A DNA stretch of 32,130 bases, taken from JAKAJA01 sp037440125. Lineage in GTDB: Bacteria; Acidobacteriota; UBA4820; DSQY01. The stretch is from positions 1 to 32,130 of the forward strand of contig JBBIUU010000029.1 of assembly GCA_037440125.1 (NCBI GenBank). Reading direction: 5' to 3'. The translations under genes and the position numbers were made by a program. Positions 15,522-22,908 of this stretch are shown here, in pieces (the first letter of the stretch is position 1; each line of letters starts with the position of its first letter). The notes beneath the pieces are model-generated. The model was not told where the DNA came from. It made no database searches and saw only the letters and a program-made list of their open reading frames with translations.

Positions 15522-16082
15522 TCAGGGGTTCGCCGCCCGCCAGTCCGCCAGGAAACGGTCCACGAGGCGGTTGGTGAAAGCGACGGCCTCGGCGGAGCTC
15601 CTGACGCGCGTCTGGCTCCGGACCTGCCAGAGGGGCTCGCCGTCCCGGGTGAGGACGAGGGAAACCTCAAAGTTGTTCTGCCGGGCGTCCATCTCCTGGA
15701 CGTCGGCCTGGGCCTCCTGGAACCCGGGGCCCATGCAGGAGTGGTAGGGGAGGCTCGCCGTGAGGCCCTGCTCCCTCGCGTAGGAGGCATGGAGGGTCAG
15801 GACGTGCGCGGCGGCGGGGCCGGAAGTAACGAGGGGCGGTGCCGCGCCCGAGGCGAGACGCTTGCGGGTCTCCTGGAGGAGGAGCTTGTCGTTGGCCTCG
15901 ACCGCGACGGGGGCCACACCCGCGAGCGCGCCCGGCGCACCCTCGACGTGGAGCGACGCGGCCGGCGGCGCGGGCCCGGCCGCGCAGCCCCACAGGCCCG
16001 CGACGGCGCCGGCCCAGCACAGGCCCCAGAGGGCCCCCTTCAAGGGACGGAGATCCCTCCGTCGGAGCGCTTCGATCGTCAT
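15522..16082 (-). CDS. Lipoprotein of unknown function, paralogue of the gene upstream (186 aa)
   Basis: ATG 16082 is preceded by GGAGGGGG. A basic N-terminus and hydrophobic stretch lead to a lipobox with Cys33 (LWGC), so the mature protein should be a lipidated envelope protein. The mature part has a PVAVEANDK segment, a Cys in LPYHSCMGP, and a C-terminal domain with a SLVLTRDGEPLWQ hairpin and an LVDRFLADWR helix. The same pattern (DK helix, VL-x-R-x-G-x-x-x-W hairpin, R-x-VDRF-x-x-x-WR helix) occurs in the lipoprotein encoded just upstream, so the two arose by tandem duplication. I do not recognise the family. The fold may resemble small periplasmic lipoproteins with a TolB-N or DUF4136-like character, but that is a guess. 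Confidence 0.8.
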   Translation of the reverse strand: MTIEALRRRDLRPLKGALWGLCWAGAVAGLWGCAAGPAPPAASLHVEGAPGALAGVAPVAVEANDKLLLQETRKRLASGAAPPLVTSGPAAAHVLTLHASYAREQGLTASLPYHSCMGPGFQEAQADVQEMDARQNNFEVSLVLTRDGEPLWQVRSQTRVRSSAEAVAFTNRLVDRFLADWRAANP

Positions 16083-16129
16083 GGCGATTCCCCCTCCACA
16101 ACTCTGCGACGCGTGGCAGCGGGGCCAGA

Positions 16130-16681
16130 TCAGCGGCGGGCGTCGCGCCACGCCGCCGTGAAGCGGTCCACCATCCTGTCCGTGGCGAAGACCACGTCGC
16201 TCCTGCCTCCCACCCGGACCGTGTCCTTGCACCACCACACGACCTGACCCTCCCGGCTGAGCACCACCGACACCATGCAGGAGCCCGCGGCGGTCTGGGG
16301 CGGCGTGACCTTCTCCTGGATACGGTCGTCGTCCAGCATGTTGCAGTAGGGCCGCTCCACGACGCGTCCCATGAAGACGAAGTCGTTTCCGCAGTCGAAC
16401 TGGAGGCTCAGGACGGGGACGCCCGCGGCGGAGTCCGTCACGACGCGGAGGTCAGCGACCTTCTTCAGGCGCTGCACGGCCTGCGCCTTGATGCTCTTGT
16501 CCGAGGCGTCCACCTGGACGACCGCGACGCCCTTGAGCGCCTCGGCGGAGCCGCCCTGGCTCGAGGGGCCCACCTCGGCGACCTTGGGCCCCTCCGCGCA
16601 TGCGAGGACCACGGCGCACGCCAGAATCCATGTCCCCGCGCCGAGGGCTCTCACCACGGCCGCCGGAAAACGCTTCGACAT
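16130..16681 (-). CDS. Lipoprotein of unknown function, first of a tandem paralogous pair (183 aa)
   Basis: ATG 16681 is preceded by GGAGGGGG, which rules out the longer in-frame extension. The signal has a basic start, a hydrophobic core and a lipobox with Cys28 (VLAC). The mature region contains a VVQVDASDK segment, RVVTDSAAG, a Cys in ERPYCNM, further Cys in GSCMVSVVL and VWWCKD, and a C-terminal RMVDRFTAAWR helix. These match, in order, segments of the downstream lipoprotein. The gene follows the YitT-family gene with a gap of 29 bases and precedes its paralogue by 47 bases, so all three may share a transcript. The function is unknown. Confidence 0.8.
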   Translation of the reverse strand: MSKRFPAAVVRALGAGTWILACAVVLACAEGPKVAEVGPSSQGGSAEALKGVAVVQVDASDKSIKAQAVQRLKKVADLRVVTDSAAGVPVLSLQFDCGNDFVFMGRVVERPYCNMLDDDRIQEKVTPPQTAAGSCMVSVVLSREGQVVWWCKDTVRVGGRSDVVFATDRMVDRFTAAWRDARR

Positions 16682-16710
16682 GTACCCCCTCCGATGATGA
16701 GGTGCGCCCG

Positions 16711-17586
16711 TCAATCAGCGACCGGCCTGAACCCCTCCCCCAGCACCTCGTGGGCCTCGGAGACCACCACGAACGCGTCCGGGTCCATGTCGGCGATCAG
16801 GCGCTTGAGCGCGCTGATCTGGGACCGCGACACCACCACGTAGAGGACGGGGCGGGGCTCCTTGCTGAACCCTCCCCAGCCCTGGAGCACCGTGAGCCCG
16901 CGCCCGATCTCGTCCAGGATCGCCTGGCGGACCTCCTCCGGGTGCTCCGAAATGATGGTGATGGCGCGCGCGTAACCCAGGCCCTCCTGCACGGTGTCGA
17001 GGACCCGGCTCGAGATGTAGTTCACGATGAGCGCGTAGAGGACCGGCACGAGGCCCACGACGGGGATGGCGCCCAGGAGCACCACCGTGTTCCCCACGAG
17101 GAAGACGGTCCCGAACGAGACCCGCCGGTACTTGTAGAAGAGCTGGGCCACGATATCCGTCCCGCCCGTGGTCCCGCCCGCCCTCAGCACGAGCCCGATC
17201 CCCAGGCCGTCCACGAGGCCGCCGAACAGGGTGTAGATGAGCGGATCGCCCTGGATCGCGGGGAGAACGGGCTGCAGGGCGTCGATGCCCACGCTCATGA
17301 CCACGGTCGCGTAGAGCGTCTTCGTCAGCGCCTTGAAGCCGCCCCCCCACCGGATGGCGGCCGCGAAGAGCGGGAGGTTCAGCGCGAGCGTCATGAGGCC
17401 CACGGGCCACTTGAGGGTGAAGTTGAAGAGCATGGCCACGCCCGTGATGCCCGCGGACACCACGTGGTTCGGCGTGAGGAAGAGGTCCACGCCGGCCGCG
17501 GCCACGAGGGCGCCGACGGTGATGAGGAGGTAGTCCTCCAGGACGCGGAGGCCCCGCGGCAGGCGGATGCGCTTGAGCAGGTCCAC
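16711..17586 (-). CDS. YitT-family membrane protein with DUF2179 C-terminal domain, 291 aa
   Basis: The N-terminal two thirds has five to six hydrophobic helices with the family signatures TPNHVVSAGITGVAM (about residues 38-52) and LRAGGTTGGTDIVAQL (about 134-149). The soluble C-terminal domain (about 205-288) carries the SKEPRPVLYVVVSR segment and ends in a DPDAFVVVSEAHEVLG strand-turn-strand, matching DUF2179. The length is standard. The start is GTG 17586, with AGGAGG seven bases upstream. The family is widespread in bacteria and its transport substrate is not established. It lies 16 bases after the GGDEF-EAL gene and is probably cotranscribed with it. Confidence 0.92.
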   Translation of the reverse strand: MDLLKRIRLPRGLRVLEDYLLITVGALVAAAGVDLFLTPNHVVSAGITGVAMLFNFTLKWPVGLMTLALNLPLFAAAIRWGGGFKALTKTLYATVVMSVGIDALQPVLPAIQGDPLIYTLFGGLVDGLGIGLVLRAGGTTGGTDIVAQLFYKYRRVSFGTVFLVGNTVVLLGAIPVVGLVPVLYALIVNYISSRVLDTVQEGLGYARAITIISEHPEEVRQAILDEIGRGLTVLQGWGGFSKEPRPVLYVVVSRSQISALKRLIADMDPDAFVVVSEAHEVLGEGFRPVAD

Positions 17587-17602
17587 GGTGTGCCCTCCTC
17601 CC

Positions 17603-20557
17603 TCAGGGCCGCTTCAGGAAGACCTCGATCTCCGAGGCCGGGGCGGGCTCGCGGAAGTAGTAGCCCTGGACGGCGTCGCAGCCCACCTCCCGCAGGAAGG
17701 AGAGCTGGCGCTCGTTCTCCACGCCCTCCGCGGTGACCCGCAGGCCGAGGCCGTGCGCCATGGTCACGACGGCCCTCACGATGGCCGAGTCGTCGGCGTC
17801 CGCGGGCACGTCCCTCACGAAGCTGTGGTCGATCTTGAGCTGCTGGATGGGGAACTTCTTCAGGTAGGCGAGGGAGCTGTACCCCGTGCCGAAGTCGTCG
17901 ATGGCGATGGAGATCCCGAGCTCGCTCAGGCGCTGGAGCATGCCCACCGTGTTGTCCATGTCGGCCATGGCCGTGCTCTCCGTGATCTCGAGCTCGAGGT
18001 ACTGCGGCTCGAGGCCCGTGCTCGAGAGCACTAGGCCCACCGTCTCGATGAGATCCCGCTGCTGGAACTGCCTCGCCGAGAGGTTCACGCTCACGCGCAC
18101 CGGCGCCAGGCCGGCCCGCTGCCACGCCACGTTCTGGGCGCAGGCGGCGTAGAGGACCCACTCGCCGAGGGGGAGGATGAGGCCCGTCTCCTCGGCCAGC
18201 GGGATGAACCGTCCCGGAGAGAGGAACCCGAGCTCCGGATGGTCCCACCGGACGAGGGCCTCCAGCGCCGTCACGCGCTGGTCCGAGAGCGACAGGATGG
18301 GTTGGAAGAGGGTCTTGAACTCCTGCCGCTCGATGGCCTTCCTGAGCCGGTTCTTGAGCCCCGTCTGCTCGGCCGCCTGGGCGCTCAGGTCGGAGGTCAC
18401 GAACTGGTAGCCTCTGCCGCCGTGGGAGCGTGCGCGCAGGAGCGCGATGTCGGCGTTCTTCAGGAGGGTCTCCACGTCATCGCCGTCCGCCGGGTAGATG
18501 CAGAGCCCGAGGCTCGGGGAGACGTGGACCTCGTGGCCCGCCACCGTGAAGGGGCGGGAGAGTTCGGAGATGACGTGGCGGGCGAGGGCCTCCGCCTCGG
18601 CCTCGCCCGAGAGGCCGGGGAGGATGAGGGAGAACTCGTCGCTCCCCAGGCGCGCCACCGTGGAGCGCTCCCCGGCGCACGACGCCAGACGGCGGGAGAT
18701 GCCCTGGAGGACGAGGTCGCCCACGTCGTGGCCGAGCGTGTCGTTCACGTCCTTGAACCGGTCCAGGTCGAGGAGCACGACGCCGAGCATCCGGCCTTCC
18801 GCCTTGGCCTGCGACAGCATGGCGCCGAGGCGCTCGTAGTAGAGGATCCGGTTCGGCAGCCCCGTGAGGAAGTCGTAGTGGGCGAGGTGCTCGAGGCGGC
18901 TCTCGGCGCGCTTGCGCTCGGTGATGTCGAAGGCGGTCCCCAGCGCCGCCGGCCGGCCGCCGAGGTCCGTGAGCCCCGCGCTGAACTGCACCCACCGCTC
19001 CTCGCCGCCTTTGCACAGGACCTTGAACTCGTAGCGCTGGAGCACCGACTCCCCCGCCTGGCGCGCTAGGCCGCGGGCCTTGACCATCTCCCGGTGGTCG
19101 GGGTGCACGAGGTCCCAGAAGTTCATGGCGAGGAGCTCGTCGTGGCCGTACCCGGAGATCTGCTCCGTGGCGGGGTTCACGTACCGGAACCTGTTCTCCT
19201 GGTAGATGAAGATGGCCGCGGAGGTGTTCTCGGCCAGGGCCCGGAAGCGCTCCTCGCTGGTCTTGAGGGCCTCCTCGGCGCGGGCGTGCTCGGAGAAATC
19301 CTCGAGGAAGAGGATGAAGCCGGGGCCGTCCGGCATGTTCACGGGGGCCACCTTCAGCCGCGCGGGGAACGTGGTCCCGTCGGCCCGGAGCGCCACCGTC
19401 CGGCAGGCTTCCGCGGCGGGCCGCCCGGAGGCGCGGTCCGTGACGAACCGGGCCACGCGGTCGCGCTCGTCCTCCGAGAAAAACCCGATCACCGAACGCC
19501 CCTTGACCCGGTCCACCGACTTCAGGCCAAGGAGGGCCAGGAAGGAGCCGTTGGCGAAGACGATGGCGCCCTCCCGCTGGATGAAGATGGCCAGCGGGCT
19601 CCGCTCGATGAGCTCGCGGTAGTGCTTCTCCGAGTCGGAGAGGGCCCTCAGCTTGAGCGTGCGCCGGTAGTAGACGAAGAAGAGCGCGGCGTGGAGGCCG
19701 GCGAAGAGGAGGACCCCGCCCGCGATGAGGACGATCCTCTCCCAGTCCACGGGGCTCTGCTCGGGGAGCCACCGGCGCACGACCTCCGCCGTCACGCCGC
19801 CCCGGCGGAGCTGGCGGAGGGTCTCGTTGAAGGCCACGCGCTTGTCCGTCAGGTTGGCGCGCATGGGGAAGGCGAGGTCGTTGCGCTGGAAGAAATAGGG
19901 CCCCAGCGTGCCCTGGGCGATCACCATCTCGCCCGAGTACCGGTTGTGGATCAGAAAGATGGAGTTGAAGTAGTCGTTGAGGACGGCGTCGACCTGGTGG
20001 GCGTGCAGCGCCTCCAAGCTCGATTCGGTCGAGTCGAACACCACCGGCACCAGGGGGATGTGCTTGCGGTCCCTGAGCTCGGCGGCGAGGGCGTCCCCCG
20101 TGGAGCCTCGCTTCACGCCGATCCGCAGGCCCTCCAGAGCGTTCGGGGAGCGGACGGGCCGGTCCGCCCTCGTGACGAGGACGAGCCCCGTGTGGAGGTA
20201 GGCGTCGCTGAAGACCACCGACCGGCTCCGCTCGTCCGTCACGTAGATGGCGCCGATGGCGAGGTCGGCGGTCCCCGCCTCGACGCGCGCCAGGACCTGA
20301 GGGAAGGGCACCCACTCGATGTCGTAGGTCCATCCCCGCGCCGAGCAGATGAGGCTGAGGAGCTCCACGTCGAGTCCCTTGGGCTGGTCGCCCACGGTGA
20401 AGGCGAAGGGCTCGTAGGGCGCCGCGACGACCTTGAGATGGAAGGGCTCGCGCCCCGAGGGTCCGGCCGGCGAGGCCGGGCCGGCGGCGAGGACGCCCGC
20501 GGCGACCAGCAGTCCCGCGGCGGCGCGACGGAGGATGGCCGGGAAGGTGGATGCCAT
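17603..20557 (-). CDS. Periplasmic-sensor PAS-PAS-GGDEF-EAL protein, probable c-di-GMP phosphodiesterase (984 aa)
   Basis: The start is ATG 20557; the longer frame upstream is a shadow. The order is: signal peptide (1-31); a family 3 solute-binding domain (about 38-266) like those of amino-acid ABC receptors; one TM helix (274-296); PAS (about 310-430); PAS/PAC (about 432-552, ending DITERKR); GGDEF (about 553-722); EAL (about 735-984). The GGDEF signature is GSDEF (638-642), and no RxxD I-site precedes it. The EAL active site looks complete: EALVRW (766), Asn825 in VNLSARQ, ELEITES (855), DDFGTGYSS (887), Lys908, EGVE (944). It probably senses a small periplasmic ligand and hydrolyses c-di-GMP, with the GGDEF half degenerate or GTP-sensing. 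It lies 14 bases after another c-di-GMP enzyme gene. Confidence 0.93.
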   Translation of the reverse strand: MASTFPAILRRAAAGLLVAAGVLAAGPASPAGPSGREPFHLKVVAAPYEPFAFTVGDQPKGLDVELLSLICSARGWTYDIEWVPFPQVLARVEAGTADLAIGAIYVTDERSRSVVFSDAYLHTGLVLVTRADRPVRSPNALEGLRIGVKRGSTGDALAAELRDRKHIPLVPVVFDSTESSLEALHAHQVDAVLNDYFNSIFLIHNRYSGEMVIAQGTLGPYFFQRNDLAFPMRANLTDKRVAFNETLRQLRRGGVTAEVVRRWLPEQSPVDWERIVLIAGGVLLFAGLHAALFFVYYRRTLKLRALSDSEKHYRELIERSPLAIFIQREGAIVFANGSFLALLGLKSVDRVKGRSVIGFFSEDERDRVARFVTDRASGRPAAEACRTVALRADGTTFPARLKVAPVNMPDGPGFILFLEDFSEHARAEEALKTSEERFRALAENTSAAIFIYQENRFRYVNPATEQISGYGHDELLAMNFWDLVHPDHREMVKARGLARQAGESVLQRYEFKVLCKGGEERWVQFSAGLTDLGGRPAALGTAFDITERKRAESRLEHLAHYDFLTGLPNRILYYERLGAMLSQAKAEGRMLGVVLLDLDRFKDVNDTLGHDVGDLVLQGISRRLASCAGERSTVARLGSDEFSLILPGLSGEAEAEALARHVISELSRPFTVAGHEVHVSPSLGLCIYPADGDDVETLLKNADIALLRARSHGGRGYQFVTSDLSAQAAEQTGLKNRLRKAIERQEFKTLFQPILSLSDQRVTALEALVRWDHPELGFLSPGRFIPLAEETGLILPLGEWVLYAACAQNVAWQRAGLAPVRVSVNLSARQFQQRDLIETVGLVLSSTGLEPQYLELEITESTAMADMDNTVGMLQRLSELGISIAIDDFGTGYSSLAYLKKFPIQQLKIDHSFVRDVPADADDSAIVRAVVTMAHGLGLRVTAEGVENERQLSFLREVGCDAVQGYYFREPAPASEIEVFLKRP

Positions 20558-20571
20558 GCCTCTCTCCGCCC

Positions 20572-22815
20572 TCAACCTACGAGGCACACGCGGTTCTTGC
20601 CCTCGCGCTTGGCGCGGTAGAGCGCAAGGTCCGCCTGCTCCAGGATGGCGTGGTGGTCCTGGCCGTTCTCGGGGTAGGCCGCCACGCCCACCGAGAGGGT
20701 GACGCGGAGGGGCCAGGAGATGCCCGGCGCGCGGGCGCGGATCTCGTCCACCGCGGCCCGGATGCGCTCGGCGACGGGGGCGGCCTGCTCTGCGGTCCGC
20801 CCCGGCAGGAAGAGGGCGAACTCCTCGCCCCCGTAACGGGCCGCCACGTCCTCGCGGCGGGTCGCCCCGGAGAGCGCCGCGGCGACGGCCCTCAGGACCG
20901 TGTCGCCGGCGAGGTGCCCGAAGGTGTCGTTGACCTCCTTGAAGTTGTCCAGGTCCATCATCAGGACGGCGTAGGGCTTCTGGACGAGCGCGTGCTCCTT
21001 CGCCCTCGCGGCGAGCGCCTCCTGGAAATAGCCGTGGTTGAAGAGCCCCGTGAGGCCGTCCATGACCGCCTGGCGTTTGATCTGGGCGTGGACCTGAGCG
21101 CTCTCGAGAGCGTGGACGGTCTGGTTCGCGAGGACCTCCAGGGCCCTCAGCATCTCCATCGAGGGCACCTTTCCGTCGGCGGGCTCGTCCACGGAGATGA
21201 TGCCGAGGAGGTGGTCGTCCTTGTCCACGAGGGGCACGAGGAGGAGGTCCTCGGGGTGCCACTCCTCCAGGCTCGACGTGGGCTTGGGATGCATGGGCAG
21301 GACGCTGTAGGGGCTCACCATGTTCTCGGTGTGCCGCACGAGGTAGCACGCGCCCACCCGGTGCCGGGGTTCCATGTACTTCAGGATGTCGGGGGCGGGC
21401 GGTCTGACGGCGCGGATCTGCTCCCACCGTTCATCCTCTCCCGCATGGGCCACGCGCTCGAAGTAACCCTCCTCCTCGTGGTAGAGGCTCACGAGCACGG
21501 AGGCGAACCCGATGCCCTCCTGGATGCCCTGGGCCACCTTCTGGAGGATGGCCTGCACGTCGAGGTGGACGCGCAGGAGGTTCGAGATGTGAAGGATCTG
21601 GGAGAGGTAGTCGGCCTGGTGCATGAGCCGGCGGTTCGTGGTCAGGAGCTGCTTCTTCAGGATCTCGTCCTGGACCTGGCTCGCGATCTGCGCGAAGGCC
21701 ATCTCGAGGAAGATGCCGTCGCTCTCCTGGAAGGGCGAGCCGCCCGTGCGCTCCACCACGAGGACGCCGAAGGCCACCTCCGAGGTGGCGAGGGCGACCA
21801 CGGCCTGGCTCGCCGCCTGGCGGTCCAGGAGGGGCTCGAGCCCCTCCCCGGCGGTGATGCGCCGCTTGAACTTGGAGGCCTCGTCCAGGAACCCCGTGAG
21901 GACTTCCTTGGCCGCGTGCGGATCGTCGGGGAGGGCGCCGAGGCTGAAGAGGAAGGGCTCTTCCACCTCGAGGGCCGGAAGGACGAGCAGGAGCTCGCGG
22001 TCCCACGGGACGAACTCCTTGAGCCCCTGGAGGAGATCCCGCAGGAACCCCTCGTTCTCGAGGGACCCCGTGGTCGTCATGGTGAGCTGCTGGAGGAACT
22101 CCTGCCGCCGGTTGGCGAGGATGAGGGCGGCGTTCTTCTCCTCGAGGTTGGCGTTCAGGTGGAGGGCCCACACGACGACGAGGACGGGGATGCTCGCGAG
22201 GGCGACCTCCATCGGGCTCTCCTCGAGGATCTCCAGGACCACGAGGGTCATGAAGGGCAGGGAGAGGGGGAGCCAGATCCCCATCTGGAGGAGGTAGCGG
22301 CCTACCCAGGCGGGGGAGGCCTTGATCCCCACGGCGAGGCGGTCGAGGAGGTATCCGGCCAGGTCCACGAGGGTGAACGTGGTCATGGAGATGAGGAGGT
22401 AGACGCCCCACATCGGTGAGCGGAGGGAGACGCCCGCCGTGAGGAGCTGGAGAAGCATCCCCGCCAGGGTGAACGAGAGCGCCGTGTTGCACGCGTCGAA
22501 GAAGTTGACGGGGCGGAGCACCTTGCGGATCACCGCCCGGTTGAGGAGGAGGCCCGCGCCGGCCAGGAGCCCCGGCAGGAGGGGGTTGCCGAGGAGGACC
22601 GTGGCCGGGAGGGCTATGGCGTAGTCCACCGTCATGCGCGAGGTGGACCCCGGGAGCCGCACGTCGAACCAGTAGGCGAAGAAGAAGAGGGCGAGGATGA
22701 TGGGGGTGGTCCAGAGGTACTGAGCGCGGAACCCCACGTGGAAAGCGAGCGCCAGGAGGCACGCCCCGAAGAGGGCGATGAACGCGTAGTGCCTTCCGGC
22801 GCGCGGTTCTGCCAT
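20572..22815 (-). CDS. Membrane-bound GAF-GGDEF diguanylate cyclase, 747 aa
   Basis: About six to eight hydrophobic helices fill residues 10-220 and form a membrane sensor module that I cannot assign to a named MASE type. Two GAF-like regions follow (about 235-385 and 405-575). The C-terminal GGDEF domain (about 580-747) has the active-site GGEEF at 662-666, a metal-binding DLDNFK at 621-626, and an intact inhibitory I-site R-R-E-D at 653-656, six residues before the GG. An active cyclase with product inhibition is therefore expected. ATG 22815 has a GGGAGAGGG tract upstream. The gene follows lon by 93 bases and precedes the GGDEF-EAL gene by 14, giving a c-di-GMP pair in one transcription unit. 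Confidence 0.93.
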   Translation of the reverse strand: MAEPRAGRHYAFIALFGACLLALAFHVGFRAQYLWTTPIILALFFFAYWFDVRLPGSTSRMTVDYAIALPATVLLGNPLLPGLLAGAGLLLNRAVIRKVLRPVNFFDACNTALSFTLAGMLLQLLTAGVSLRSPMWGVYLLISMTTFTLVDLAGYLLDRLAVGIKASPAWVGRYLLQMGIWLPLSLPFMTLVVLEILEESPMEVALASIPVLVVVWALHLNANLEEKNAALILANRRQEFLQQLTMTTTGSLENEGFLRDLLQGLKEFVPWDRELLLVLPALEVEEPFLFSLGALPDDPHAAKEVLTGFLDEASKFKRRITAGEGLEPLLDRQAASQAVVALATSEVAFGVLVVERTGGSPFQESDGIFLEMAFAQIASQVQDEILKKQLLTTNRRLMHQADYLSQILHISNLLRVHLDVQAILQKVAQGIQEGIGFASVLVSLYHEEEGYFERVAHAGEDERWEQIRAVRPPAPDILKYMEPRHRVGACYLVRHTENMVSPYSVLPMHPKPTSSLEEWHPEDLLLVPLVDKDDHLLGIISVDEPADGKVPSMEMLRALEVLANQTVHALESAQVHAQIKRQAVMDGLTGLFNHGYFQEALAARAKEHALVQKPYAVLMMDLDNFKEVNDTFGHLAGDTVLRAVAAALSGATRREDVAARYGGEEFALFLPGRTAEQAAPVAERIRAAVDEIRARAPGISWPLRVTLSVGVAAYPENGQDHHAILEQADLALYRAKREGKNRVCLVG

Positions 22816-22908
22816 CGGTCGGCCCTCTCCCTCTCCCCGCCCGGGCTCCGCGGCGGGAGAACCACCCCTCGCGGCCCGCTCGGCGTCCCGCCCCGCGGCC
22901 GCGCGCTC

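Noticed and set aside
20558..21427. Upstream extension of the GGDEF-EAL protein
   Set aside because: It overlaps the GGDEF domain of the neighbouring cyclase in another frame, with Arg/Pro-rich sequence. ATG 20557 starts a signal peptide.
22816..22908. Terminator between lon and the diguanylate cyclase
   Set aside because: GC-rich inverted segments are present but no T-tract follows on the minus strand, so termination there is not supported.
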